A stretch of DNA of 64,000 nucleotides from UTCHB3 sp964531325 (GCA_964531325.1 CAZHCW010000017.1:23018-87017), one strand, 5' to 3'. Positions 52,201-60,622 are shown, numbered from the stretch's first letter. Numbers and translations: made by a program. Notes: generated from the letters alone by a model not told the origin.

Positions 52201-53532
52201 GGTGCAATTAGAGATTTGGGAGAATTTGATTATGGAGAAAAAGAATGGGGTTATGGCGGTCCAATTCGGATGGATTTCAGTAATTATACAATTGGTCGGT
52301 TAGTTAAAAACGGTCATGGATATGCTGATCCACCGGAGAAACAGAAGGTACGAAGACAGATTTATTGCCGTATATACGAATTAGGCTGGAATGAAGAAAA
52401 ATTCAAAGATGCGGAAACTGCACTTGGGAGAGAGAATTACAGGGGGACGGGAAGAACAAATCGTGCTGACATAGAAAGATATGGGAAAAAATACTCTTGG
52501 ATAGCATATTATGAAATCGCTGGATTCAGAGATGATCAAGGACTATTAGACAATGAGTATAATGAATTTAGAGTCATAACTCCCGACATTGACCCAAGTT
52601 TTCCCATCAAACCACAAAACCAAAAATTTTTTTCAACTAATTTATTAGGTGACATGACCAAAGCAGTTGTCGACTGGTATAAAAATGGAGGAATGCCATC
52701 CTTAGAGGCGTATTTGGAGGTAAAAAACTTGAAAGATAAGAAAGGAGATTGGATTTGTCTTGATTCGTTTATTGTTCAGGAAGACTTGGAGGCAGAAAGA
52801 AATAGTTTTGTGTTTGTTCGTGCACTTATCGTAAGCGAAAAAGATTTCGAAGAAATAATCAAGCTACTAAAGGTCCAAAATGCTGGTGAACAGTGGTTGC
52901 CAGAAGTAAGGCAGAATAACGACACCTTCGCCGGGGAGATGTATTATTGCGATGAAGCAACAGGAGATAACTCGGTCGAGTTAAGATTTACGCTTGGAAA
53001 GAAAATCGTTAAAATTAAAAGAGGAGAGCCGGGATATCAAGCACCATTCACAGTCAGGATGGAAAAAGACGAAATTATTTTTGTTGAAGATGATTCCGTT
53101 GATGAAATTGAAAAAGAAATATCAGAGGACAAGAAATTTAAGGTATTACTTCCTGTAATGGAATACAGTTGCGAAAGTTATCGTAGCACAACGAACAATG
53201 TAGAACATATTAGGGTAGTTGGAAAAGAAATTGCAAATAAGATGAAATTAAAGAACCAAGCTCAAACTTTTGATTTGATAGACAGCAAAGGGGAGCTTGC
53301 CTCACAAAATATCCGATATTATGAAGACTACAACAACAATCATAGTTTTGTTTATATTCGAAAAGACTTGTTGCAGCGTTATTTAAAGGTCACTAAAACG
53401 AAACTCGTATGGGTCATTTGGGGTGAACGCGAGATACCATTTGAAACATTCCAGGAGCGGCATGATTTCATGAAAAAATACGAAATCGAAGAGCGTCAGT
53501 TATTTCAAGAAATTGTCGAATTTGGGAATTAA
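49234..53532 (+). CDS. Mrr-like nuclease-STAND NTPase fusion protein, candidate anti-phage sensor
   Basis: 1432 residues, no signal or membrane segments. Residues about 10-130 form a PD-(D/E)XK nuclease of Mrr type: 'GSGGDGGVE' (Asp50, Glu54) then 'WQCK' (Gln68, Lys70). Residues about 350-600 form a STAND-like P-loop NTPase: Walker A 'ANAAKGKT' at 363-370 (Ala replaces the first Gly), Walker B 'IIIDGLNE' with Asp440 and Glu444, and 'TTCRTTYAKR' near 477. Residues about 700-960 look like helical repeats ('DEATRALYFYGRKYP'). The C-terminal 470 residues include the distinctive 'YGKKYSWIAYYE' at 1083-1094 and are unassigned. The architecture resembles Avs-type defence proteins. It appears AT-richer than its neighbours and has a weak leader. 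TAAATTTG at 49134-49141 may be its -7 element. Confidence 0.75.
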   Translation: MITIDKIDFSKLKPFNGRTTKSFEVMCYQIAQKEFGHLGTFESIEGSGGDGGVEFYLKLENGEKWGWQCKLFGDTGRLNVGSRSTAIEISLETAIRNHENLTKWFLCLKTDLTENSLSKKGKFSKGERNWFEIELPKVIPVGRNINLEHWGETSFLTFLSDSKFYGIRSFFFGSLEFNQDWFKNRFNENFEKVKDKYDPDLHTIDKSTQSKIDFYLFDKNYIILTEGLKKELNQKVIEIKKGIKNLRNHTVFTPENKTKREEFIHLCIEFEKHYHLVFDKIGLVESCFLDDTPELLSHFDLDELNDDFSTHFDPIDNYEFEENSQLRTSASDLSYLISDFNYLYNDFFNNYFHEDQRQIHFTANAAKGKTHIACDIAFKRIENSHPVIFFTGDKFTDESILFEAIRKLLDIPAEYSFDDFLDALDEYASICKVRIPIIIDGLNETTSNHFFSPIWKNHLSGFIAKVLQTKNIVVITTCRTTYAKRIWEEIYKSEFHQLNGFEDSSTIIDAIHKYFKKYKLIGDLYFAQVEKFRDPIFLKIFCETKNPNWMYSEKVAINIEEETTFSIFNEYLSQVNRRVTRDHPCLRTNEPFIQNATQKIAAHLWEENLRELPIDKYLSIIDGDSNYEKDKSKAEILINEGLIMSRDMRDYNEYVSFTYDVLAGFLIGEYLIQFHDNPSYFLSDEFINKIFNSSGRHPLCEDIISSVCKLLPKLKQTSLHEMINKATHLRSNGNEYFNYVFGESVSSLFELSAELIKGNDIKLVEELFSQHDANKVSVFNLSLKTISDTSHPFNAKFLSRLLKSQNMDDRDITWTEFVRKNSDNLESFISKFENECCSSVANHTIIAQKQHLVSKIITWVLTSTNRKLRDEATRALYFYGRKYPIEFASIVYESLEYNDPYVWERTLAALYGVVMAKHNEIESENFIKQVLPGIINSVFSLIFADDAPYSTTHIFARDYARRIIEIGLIHHPNLISEQEIMRIRTPNKIGAIRDLGEFDYGEKEWGYGGPIRMDFSNYTIGRLVKNGHGYADPPEKQKVRRQIYCRIYELGWNEEKFKDAETALGRENYRGTGRTNRADIERYGKKYSWIAYYEIAGFRDDQGLLDNEYNEFRVITPDIDPSFPIKPQNQKFFSTNLLGDMTKAVVDWYKNGGMPSLEAYLEVKNLKDKKGDWICLDSFIVQEDLEAERNSFVFVRALIVSEKDFEEIIKLLKVQNAGEQWLPEVRQNNDTFAGEMYYCDEATGDNSVELRFTLGKKIVKIKRGEPGYQAPFTVRMEKDEIIFVEDDSVDEIEKEISEDKKFKVLLPVMEYSCESYRSTTNNVEHIRVVGKEIANKMKLKNQAQTFDLIDSKGELASQNIRYYEDYNNNHSFVYIRKDLLQRYLKVTKTKLVWVIWGEREIPFETFQERHDFMKKYEIEERQLFQEIVEFGN

Positions 53533-53685
53533 TCGAAGTTCAAGAAGTTCTATTTAATTGCGGGAAGGTTTTGTTTAAGAGCAGCTTCCATCACAATTAA
53601 TTGTTGATACTTCGGAATTTATTTAATTTAACCCACAAATCGATTTTTCTTATATCACCCCATCTTCCCCCAAAAAAATCTCCTG

Positions 53686-53717
53686 TTTGAAAGGCATTTT
53701 TAAAATGAGTATATTTG
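53686..53717 (+). promoter_or_regulatory. Bacteroidota-type promoter of the lpdA-lipB-E1-E2-lipA operon
   Basis: TTTG at 53686-53689, 20 bases, then TATATTTG at 53710-53717: both elements and the spacing match the Bacteroidota TTTG/TAnnTTTG pattern. Transcription would start near 53724, about 29 bases before the lpdA ATG. Confidence 0.75.
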
Positions 53718-53752
53718 TAATTACATTTCCATCAAATACCAGGAACATCTAA

Positions 53753-55153
53753 ATGTCGAAATACGATCTCGCCATTCTCGGAGGAGGACCGGGCGGTTAT
53801 GTTGCTGCCATCAGAGCAGGACAATTGGGTCTTAAAACAGTAGTAATTGATAAAGACAATCTTGGAGGCATCTGCCTTAACTGGGGTTGTATTCCCACCA
53901 AATCACTTTTAAAAAATGCAGAGATTTACGATACACTTTCAAACCATAGCGGTGATTTTGGTATCACTTTTAAAGAGTTGAGCATCGACTTTTCGAAGGT
54001 TATTAAAAGAAGTCGCGACATTTCCGAGAAAATATCGAAGAATGTTGAAATGTTGGTTAAGAAAAACAAGGTGGACAGGATCAGAGGTTTTGGGAAACTT
54101 TCGAGCAAAAACACAATTGATATTTTAGACAATGATGGCAAAAAGACTTCGACTATTGAAGCTGATAAAATCATCATTGCTACAGGTGCCCGCCCCAGAA
54201 ATGTTCCATCCATTCCTGTTGACAGAAAAGACATAATTACAAGTTCTGAAGCAATGAACCTTCCTGAAATGCCTTCAAGTCTTATAGTTGTCGGCGCAGG
54301 AGCCATTGGAATCGAGTTTGCTTATTTTTATTCTGTTCTCGGAACAAAAGTGACCATTATTGAAATGTTGGACAGGATATTACCAGTTGAAGACAGAGAA
54401 GTTTCTGAAACACTCGCCAAAAGTTTCAAAAAAAGGGGAGTAGAGATTCACACAGGAGCGGTGGTAGAATCGGCAAAACCCGGAAAAGATGGCGTAACAG
54501 TAACCATTACCAAAGATGGTAAAAAGATTGAAATGAAAGCTGATAATGTTCTTTCTGCAATTGGAGTTACGGGAAACATTGAAGGAATTGGTTTGGAAGA
54601 ACTCGGAATTGAAATCTTCAAAAACCATATTAAAGTTGATAAAAAAGATTATTCAACCAATGTCCCGGGTATTTATGCAATTGGTGATGTGATAGGGCCA
54701 CCCTGGTTGGCTCATGTAGCAAGCGCCGAGGGACTTCATTGTGTTGAGACAATCAAAGGATTACATTCCACACCTGTTGATTATGGAAATATTCCGGGAT
54801 GTACTTACTGCCAGCCACAGGTTGCCAGCATTGGTTTAACCGAGGAGCAGGCAAGGGAAAAAGGATATAAACTCAAAATTGGTAAATTTCCTTTTTTGGC
54901 ATCCGGGAAAGCATTTGCAATAGGTGAACGCGACGGATTTGTTAAATTGATTTTTGATGAAGAATATGGTGAACTTCTTGGTGCTCACATAGTTGGTTCT
55001 GAAGCCACTGAGATGATTGCTGAACTTGCAATTGCACGGACACTTGAAGCTACTTATGAAACAATTATTAAAACAGTACATGCACATCCCACCCTTTCAG
55101 AGTCGGTGATGGAAGCTGCTGCCATGGCATATGGAGAAGCAATCCATATCTAA
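53753..55153 (+). CDS. lpdA: dihydrolipoyl dehydrogenase (E3)
   Basis: A 466-residue flavoprotein that reoxidises the dihydrolipoyl arm of 2-oxoacid dehydrogenase complexes with NAD+. It has the N-terminal FAD fingerprint 'LAILGGGPGGYVAAIRAGQLG' and the redox disulfide Cys41-Cys46 in 'GICLNWGCIPTK'. The NAD-binding 'IVVGAGAIGIEFAYFYSVLGTKVTIIE' follows, then the second FAD motif 'YAIGDVIGPPWLAHVASAEG' and the catalytic His-Glu in 'VHAHPTLSE'. Full family length. It is the first gene of the operon. lipB starts inside its last 23 bases. Confidence 0.97.
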   Translation: MSKYDLAILGGGPGGYVAAIRAGQLGLKTVVIDKDNLGGICLNWGCIPTKSLLKNAEIYDTLSNHSGDFGITFKELSIDFSKVIKRSRDISEKISKNVEMLVKKNKVDRIRGFGKLSSKNTIDILDNDGKKTSTIEADKIIIATGARPRNVPSIPVDRKDIITSSEAMNLPEMPSSLIVVGAGAIGIEFAYFYSVLGTKVTIIEMLDRILPVEDREVSETLAKSFKKRGVEIHTGAVVESAKPGKDGVTVTITKDGKKIEMKADNVLSAIGVTGNIEGIGLEELGIEIFKNHIKVDKKDYSTNVPGIYAIGDVIGPPWLAHVASAEGLHCVETIKGLHSTPVDYGNIPGCTYCQPQVASIGLTEEQAREKGYKLKIGKFPFLASGKAFAIGERDGFVKLIFDEEYGELLGAHIVGSEATEMIAELAIARTLEATYETIIKTVHAHPTLSESVMEAAAMAYGEAIHI

Positions 55154-55823
55154 GGAATTGTTTTATTCCAATCTTGGTACCGTTTCCTATCAGGAGGCAT
55201 GGGATCTGCAAAGGACCATTCATCTGATGCGAACTTCCGGTACCATCGAGGATTCACTGTTATTGCTTGAACATCCCCACACTTATACTTTGGGCAAAAC
55301 TGCTGATAGAACCAATCTCATCGGTTCTCAGGAGTATCTTGAGAAAAATGGAATTTCAGTTTTTGAGATTGATAGAGGTGGCGACATCACTTATCACGGA
55401 CCCGGTCAGATTGTTGGATATCCGATAATAGATTTAAATAAGTGGAAGCCCGATACACATCTTTATTTGCGAAATCTTGAAGAAGTAATAATCAAAGTGC
55501 TTGCAGAATACGGGATTGAATCGGGCAGAAAACCTGAATATACAGGTGTGTGGGTTGGCGAGAGTAAGATCGCAGCGATTGGCATCAGAGTAAGCAGGTG
55601 GGTGACGATGCATGGATTTGCATTCAACATTAATACTGATCTGGAACTTTTTAACGGAATTATTCCTTGTGGGATAAAGGACAAGGAAGTTACTTCACTT
55701 TCCCGTCTATTAAATAGAGAAATTAACATTGAAGAAGTGAAACAAAAACTTAGAGATCAATTTGTTTTACACTTCGATTATAGTACCTTGAAAGAAATTG
55801 ATATTTATCAATTGGTTCATTAA
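55131..55823 (+). CDS. lipB: octanoyl-[acyl-carrier-protein]:protein N-octanoyltransferase
   Basis: A 230-residue enzyme that moves octanoate from acyl carrier protein to the lipoyl domains, the first step of lipoate assembly. Family motifs: 'RGGDITYHGPGQIVGYPIIDL', Lys146 in 'ESKIAAIGIRVSRWVTMHGFAFN' and the acyl-thioester Cys180 in 'IIPCGIKDKEVTSL', which form the catalytic dyad. The 23-base overlap with lpdA appears real because the next in-frame ATG is 29 codons in and would delete part of the first conserved strand. Its stop overlaps the earliest ATG of the following E1 frame by one base. Confidence 0.96.
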   Translation: MEKQSISKELFYSNLGTVSYQEAWDLQRTIHLMRTSGTIEDSLLLLEHPHTYTLGKTADRTNLIGSQEYLEKNGISVFEIDRGGDITYHGPGQIVGYPIIDLNKWKPDTHLYLRNLEEVIIKVLAEYGIESGRKPEYTGVWVGESKIAAIGIRVSRWVTMHGFAFNINTDLELFNGIIPCGIKDKEVTSLSRLLNREINIEEVKQKLRDQFVLHFDYSTLKEIDIYQLVH

Positions 55824-55843
55824 TGATACAAAAAAGGACCCAA

Positions 55844-57931
55844 ATGGCTAAAACAGCAATTTTAGAAAAAAATTCAAACAGCAAAAAAACGACTCTCCCA
55901 AATAATGGTTCCTCATCAATTAATATTGACAAGGTAACTCTCGAAACAGCTTACCGTTACATGTACCTTGCACGTCAAATAGATAATAAAGCAATGAATC
56001 TTCTCCGTCAGGGGAAATCATTCTTTCATATTGCCGGAGCGGGTCATGAAGCAATACAAGCTGCACTTGGATTATTACTGGATTCAAAAGTTGATTGGAT
56101 TTTCCCTTATTACAGGGATTTGACACTGACATTAATGTCGGGTATGACTGCCAAAGATTTTTTTCTTGCATGTTTTGGAAAAGCTGATGATCCGGCAACG
56201 GGTGGAAGACAACTTCCTTGTCATTTTGGTGTGAAAAGACCCAATCTTGTGCCAACTCAGTCGAGCCCCACAGGAACACAGTTCCTTCAGGCAGTGGGAA
56301 CTGCTCTCGCTTCGAGAAGGAAAGGGATAAATAATATTTCTTATGCAAGCTCCGGCGAAGGAACAACAAGTCAGGGTGAGTTTCATGAGGCTGTTAATTG
56401 GGCTTCGAGAGAAAAGCTTCCTGTCCTTTTTGTAATCCAAAACAATAAATATGCTATTTCGGTGCATGTTTCTCAACAGAGTGGCGGAGAAGGGCATAAG
56501 ATATCAGAGATGATGAAAGGTTATGCAAACCTCAAACGATTTATTGTTGACGGCACCGACTTCTTCAAATCATTCCAGACGGTGAAAGAAGCCATCGAAT
56601 ATATTAAATCGGGAAGTGGTCCTGCTTTAATTGAAGCTGACACAGTAAGACTTCATTCACATTCTTCATCTGATGATCATAAAAAGTACCGTTCTGAAAA
56701 TGAACTTAAAGATGATCAGAAAAATGATCCAATTTTCAAATTTGGACATGATGTTCTTGTTGAAAATATCTTTACTGAAGATGAACTTGAAGGAATTAGG
56801 AAAGTTGTGGATGATTCGATCAACATCGCAGTTGATGATGCAGTATTGGCTGCGAATCCTGATCCGGAAACAGCAGAAAAATTCGTTTATGATGAGAGTG
56901 GACACAGAGAATCACTCGATTATGAAAAAGCAACACCTGCCGGGAAACCAATAGTTATGGTTGATGCCATAAATCATGCCCTTTCTGAAGAGATGGAAAT
57001 CAACAAAGACATCTTCGTTTTTGGAGAAGATATTGCTGATGGAAAAGGTGGAGTATTTACCGCTACGAAAGGTCTTTCGACAAAATTTGGGGCAGACCGG
57101 GTTTTTAACAGTCCTCTTGCAGAAGCGAGCATTGCCGGAGTTGCCACAGGGATGGCACTTGCAGGTCTAAAACCGGTTGTTGAAATACAGTTTGGTGATT
57201 ACATTTGGCCGGCATTTATGCAGTATAAAAATGAAACAGCCACATTCAGATACAGATCAAATAACGAGTGGGCAACTCCTTTTGTAACAAGAGTTGCGGT
57301 TGGTGGTTATATTCATGGTGGACTTTACCACAGCCAAAATATTGAATCGATATTTGCGCATGTACCGGGATTGTTCATTGCATATCCTTCAAACGCAGCC
57401 GATGCAAAAGGTTTATTAAAAACTGCTATAAGATTAAATGACCCTGTTATTTTTTGTGAACACAAGGGTCTTTACAGACAATCATTTGCCATGGCACCTG
57501 AACCGGCCTCAGATTATCTGGTTCCGTTTGGGATTGCAAAAACTGTAAGGGAGGGAAAAGATCTTACCGTTATTTCATGGGGTGCAACTGTGTGGGAAGC
57601 AGTATTTGCTGCAAAACGGCTTGAGGATGAAGGATTTAGTGTGGAAGTGATTGATATTAGAACCATTACACCGCTTGACAGAGATGCGATTTACAATTCG
57701 GTAAGAAAGACAGGTAAAGCAATTGTAATTCACGAAGATACACTAACAGGTGGATTTGGCGGGGAGATTGCAGCTTTGATTTCATCAGATTGTTTTGAAC
57801 ATCTGGATGGACCTGTAAAGCGATACGCTGCAAAAGATGCCCACATTCCATACAGCCCGATACTCGAAGACAGAATTTTACCTTCAAGAGAAGGTGTTTA
57901 CAAAGCAATTAAAGAATTAGCACAGTATTAA
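55844..57931 (+). CDS. 2-oxoacid dehydrogenase E1, fused alpha and beta subunits
   Basis: 695 residues joining both E1 subunits. The alpha half (about 20-340) has the thiamine-diphosphate motif 'SSGEGTTSQGEFHEAVNWA' (Gly171-Glu-Gly173, with Glu in place of the usual Asp) and 'FVIQNNKYAIS'. The phosphorylation-loop-like 'TVRLHSHSSSDDHKKYR' follows. The beta half (about 365-690) has 'FGEDIADGKGGVF', 'EIQFGDYIWPAFMQYKNETATFRYRSNN' and the C-terminal transketolase part 'DIRTITPLDRDAIYNSVRKTGKAIVIHED'. It decarboxylates a 2-oxoacid and acylates the lipoyl arm of E2. Pyruvate or a branched-chain acid are both possible. ATG 55844 has AAAGGA five bases upstream; an in-frame ATG at 55823 overlaps the lipB stop. 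Confidence 0.92.
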   Translation: MAKTAILEKNSNSKKTTLPNNGSSSINIDKVTLETAYRYMYLARQIDNKAMNLLRQGKSFFHIAGAGHEAIQAALGLLLDSKVDWIFPYYRDLTLTLMSGMTAKDFFLACFGKADDPATGGRQLPCHFGVKRPNLVPTQSSPTGTQFLQAVGTALASRRKGINNISYASSGEGTTSQGEFHEAVNWASREKLPVLFVIQNNKYAISVHVSQQSGGEGHKISEMMKGYANLKRFIVDGTDFFKSFQTVKEAIEYIKSGSGPALIEADTVRLHSHSSSDDHKKYRSENELKDDQKNDPIFKFGHDVLVENIFTEDELEGIRKVVDDSINIAVDDAVLAANPDPETAEKFVYDESGHRESLDYEKATPAGKPIVMVDAINHALSEEMEINKDIFVFGEDIADGKGGVFTATKGLSTKFGADRVFNSPLAEASIAGVATGMALAGLKPVVEIQFGDYIWPAFMQYKNETATFRYRSNNEWATPFVTRVAVGGYIHGGLYHSQNIESIFAHVPGLFIAYPSNAADAKGLLKTAIRLNDPVIFCEHKGLYRQSFAMAPEPASDYLVPFGIAKTVREGKDLTVISWGATVWEAVFAAKRLEDEGFSVEVIDIRTITPLDRDAIYNSVRKTGKAIVIHEDTLTGGFGGEIAALISSDCFEHLDGPVKRYAAKDAHIPYSPILEDRILPSREGVYKAIKELAQY

Positions 57932-57947
57932 AATTGAGGTTTTGAAA

Positions 57948-59678
57948 ATGAAAATTGACATAGTAATGCCAAAAATGGGTGAAAGTGTTACCGAAGGTAC
58001 AATCATAAAATGGTATAAAAAACCCGGCGATACTGTAAAAAAAGATGAAATTATATTTGAGATAAGTACTGATAAAGTTGATACTGAGATTCCTTGCGCC
58101 GAGGATGGAATTCTTGATGAAATTCTTGTTAACGAGCAGGAGACCGTTGATGCCGGGGTGGTTGTAGCAAGACTTTCCACAGAAAAAGGCGATGGAATAA
58201 CCATCTCAGAACCTGTTCAGTCTTCTACACCCCAAAGTGTACCTGTTCCCACGCCTGAACCCATGAATGTACCTGTCTCCATACCTGAACCTCAGCAAGT
58301 TGGAACCTTGGCTCCATCAGTAATTGAGGATCAAGGTGAAGTAACCGATATTCCAATGCCAAAAATGGGTGAGTCGGTAATGGACGGCACAATTATTAAG
58401 TGGTACAAAAAAGTTGGTGATCCGGTTAAAAAAGATGAAACCTTTTTTGAAATCAGCACAGATAAGGTTGATACTGAAATTCCATCTCCGGAAGATGGTT
58501 TTGTGGTCGAAATTTTGGTTCAGGAACAAGAAACTGTTGATGTTGGAACCATTGTTGCCAGAATTTCCACTTCTGCATCGGCAAAACCGGTTCAAAAAAA
58601 ATCAGAGGTTCCGGTTTCACAACCTGTTCAAACTCCTGCAGAACCCATCCCTTCGATGCATGATGTTATCGCAGCAAACGCTCAAAGAAATGAACCCATA
58701 GAAATTGAAGAGCAGGGGAGCGACAGGTTTTATTCTCCTTTGGTTATGAATATTGCCAAAAAACAAGGTGTATCATCGAGTGAACTTGATTCAATTTCAG
58801 GAACCGGAATTGGGGGTAGAGTTACAAAAAATGATATTCTGAAGTTTATTGAGATTAAAACTACTCAACCTGCCAGACCTGTTACTGTTTCAACGCCTGC
58901 ACCTGCTCCGGTTCAAGCGAAGGCAGCAACCCCGGCTCCATCGCCATCACAAATGCCATCCTTTGTTAATGGTGAAACAGAAGTTACACCGATGGACAAT
59001 GTTCGCCGGAAAATCATGGAACACATGGTAGCCAGTCGCGACACTTCAGTACATGTAACAGAACTCGCTGAGGTGGATATGTCAAAAATATATCGTTACC
59101 TGCAGTCGAAAAAGGCAGAAATTGAAAAAACCGAAGGTGTAAAGTTAACCTACATGCCTTTTATTGCACATGCTGTTAACAGAGCTTTAAGAGATTATCC
59201 TTTGGTGAACGCGAGCATTGATGGCAATAGTATAGTTCAAAAGAAATTTATCAATTTGGGAATTGCAGTTTCAGTTCAACCTAACGGGCTGATAGTACCA
59301 AATATCAAAAATGCTCAGAATAAAAACATAGTTGGTCTTGCGAAAGCAATAAACGACATTGCTTTAAGAGCAAGAAACAGAAAATTAACTCCTGATGATA
59401 TTACGAATGGTACTTTCACAATAACCAATTATGGCGTTTTTGGAACACTGTTTGGAACACCGATCATTAATCAGCCTGAGGTTGCGATATTGGGTGTTGG
59501 TGCTGTAGTTAAAAGAGCGGTTGTTATCGAAGTTGACGGGCAGGATACCATTGCCATCAAACCGATGATGTATTTAACTTTGGCGCATGATCACAGACTT
59601 GTTGACGGTATGCTTGGTGGATTGTTCTTAAAAGCAGTAAAAGATAACCTTGAAAATTTTAATGAAAACTGGATTTAG
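57948..59678 (+). CDS. 2-oxoacid dehydrogenase E2 (dihydrolipoyl acyltransferase) with two lipoyl domains
   Basis: 576 residues. Two lipoyl domains carry Lys43 and Lys173, each in 'STDKVDTEIP', separated by a Pro/Val/Thr-rich linker ('PVPTPEPMNVPVSIPEPQ'). A peripheral-subunit-binding domain at about 260-300 ('YSPLVMNIAKKQGVSSSELDSISGTGIGGRVTKNDIL') and another Ala/Pro linker follow. The catalytic domain ends with His549...Asp553-Gly554 in 'HDHRLVDG'. It transfers the acyl group to CoA and forms the complex core. ATG 57948 has GAGG eight bases upstream; a TTG two codons earlier is less likely. The gene sits 16 bases behind E1, and lipA, which lipoylates these lysines, is next. Confidence 0.95.
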   Translation: MKIDIVMPKMGESVTEGTIIKWYKKPGDTVKKDEIIFEISTDKVDTEIPCAEDGILDEILVNEQETVDAGVVVARLSTEKGDGITISEPVQSSTPQSVPVPTPEPMNVPVSIPEPQQVGTLAPSVIEDQGEVTDIPMPKMGESVMDGTIIKWYKKVGDPVKKDETFFEISTDKVDTEIPSPEDGFVVEILVQEQETVDVGTIVARISTSASAKPVQKKSEVPVSQPVQTPAEPIPSMHDVIAANAQRNEPIEIEEQGSDRFYSPLVMNIAKKQGVSSSELDSISGTGIGGRVTKNDILKFIEIKTTQPARPVTVSTPAPAPVQAKAATPAPSPSQMPSFVNGETEVTPMDNVRRKIMEHMVASRDTSVHVTELAEVDMSKIYRYLQSKKAEIEKTEGVKLTYMPFIAHAVNRALRDYPLVNASIDGNSIVQKKFINLGIAVSVQPNGLIVPNIKNAQNKNIVGLAKAINDIALRARNRKLTPDDITNGTFTITNYGVFGTLFGTPIINQPEVAILGVGAVVKRAVVIEVDGQDTIAIKPMMYLTLAHDHRLVDGMLGGLFLKAVKDNLENFNENWI

Positions 59679-59695
59679 ACTAAGAGACGATTATT

Positions 59696-60622
59696 TTGGA
59701 AAGAAAAACAATCAATAAACATCAAAGGGATTTTGCCGATCGTGTTCAGGGTGAACGGGGTGATCTTGGCAGAAGACCAGAGTGGTTAAAAGTTAAACTT
59801 CCTACCGGTAAAAACTATGTGGAAGTTAGAAACTTGATGAGGAACAACAAACTAAATACAGTTTGTGAAGAGGCAAGATGTCCTAATCTCGCAGAATGTT
59901 GGAACCACAGAACCGCGACCTTTATGATTCTTGGTGACACATGTACCAGAAGCTGCGGTTTTTGCAATATTAAAGTTGGACTTCCTACAGAACTTGATCT
60001 TGATGAACCAAGAAGAGTTGCTGAAGCAGTTAATAATCTGCAACTCCGCCATGTTGTTATTACTTCGGTTAACCGTGATGAGCTTCAAGACGGGGGAGCC
60101 TCCATTTTTTCCGAGTTGAACAGATTGATCAGACAAACTACTCCTGGCTGTACAATCGAGATATTGATTCCTGATTTTAAGGGGATGGAAGATGCTTTTG
60201 AAATTATTATGAAAAATCCTCCTGATATTCTGAATCACAATCTTGAGACTGTTCCAAGAATGTATCATGCTGTAAGGCCTCAGGCAAAATATCAGAGGAG
60301 CCTCGATTTGATTAAATGGTTTCACAACCGCGGGCTTAAAACCAAAAGTGGAATCATGGTTGGAATTGGTGAGACAAAAGAGGAAGTGGTTGAACTTATG
60401 AAAGACCTTGTTGCCCACCATTGTGATATTTTAACGATTGGCCAATACCTGCAACCCACGGGAAACCACCTTCCGGTACACAGATTTGTTACACCTGAGG
60501 AATTTGCATTTTATAAGACAGAGGGCTTAAAACTTGGGTTCAAAATCGTTGAATCAGCGCCTTTGGTAAGAAGCTCATACCATGCAGATCAACAGGCGAG
60601 GATGGTGACAATTGAACAATAA
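59696..60622 (+). CDS. lipA: lipoyl synthase
   Basis: A 308-residue radical-SAM enzyme that inserts two sulfurs into the octanoyl group. The auxiliary cluster cysteines are Cys57, Cys62 and Cys68 in 'CEEARCPNLAECW', and the radical-SAM cysteines are Cys83, Cys87 and Cys90 in 'CTRSCGFC'. The C-terminal 'PLVRSSYHADQQ' carries the family RSSY serine. The start is a TTG at 59696. The next in-frame ATG (about residue 45) would still precede the cysteines but shorten the conserved N-terminus. It is last in the operon, so cofactor synthesis is co-expressed with its target E2. Confidence 0.96.
   Translation: MERKTINKHQRDFADRVQGERGDLGRRPEWLKVKLPTGKNYVEVRNLMRNNKLNTVCEEARCPNLAECWNHRTATFMILGDTCTRSCGFCNIKVGLPTELDLDEPRRVAEAVNNLQLRHVVITSVNRDELQDGGASIFSELNRLIRQTTPGCTIEILIPDFKGMEDAFEIIMKNPPDILNHNLETVPRMYHAVRPQAKYQRSLDLIKWFHNRGLKTKSGIMVGIGETKEEVVELMKDLVAHHCDILTIGQYLQPTGNHLPVHRFVTPEEFAFYKTEGLKLGFKIVESAPLVRSSYHADQQARMVTIEQ

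Noticed and set aside
48993..53562. 10-base direct repeat TTTAATTGCG at 48993-49002 and 53553-53562 flanking the nuclease-STAND gene, as if left by an insertion.
   Set aside because: Too short and AT-rich to exclude chance, and no recombinase or longer flanking match is present. Only an empty-site comparison could decide.
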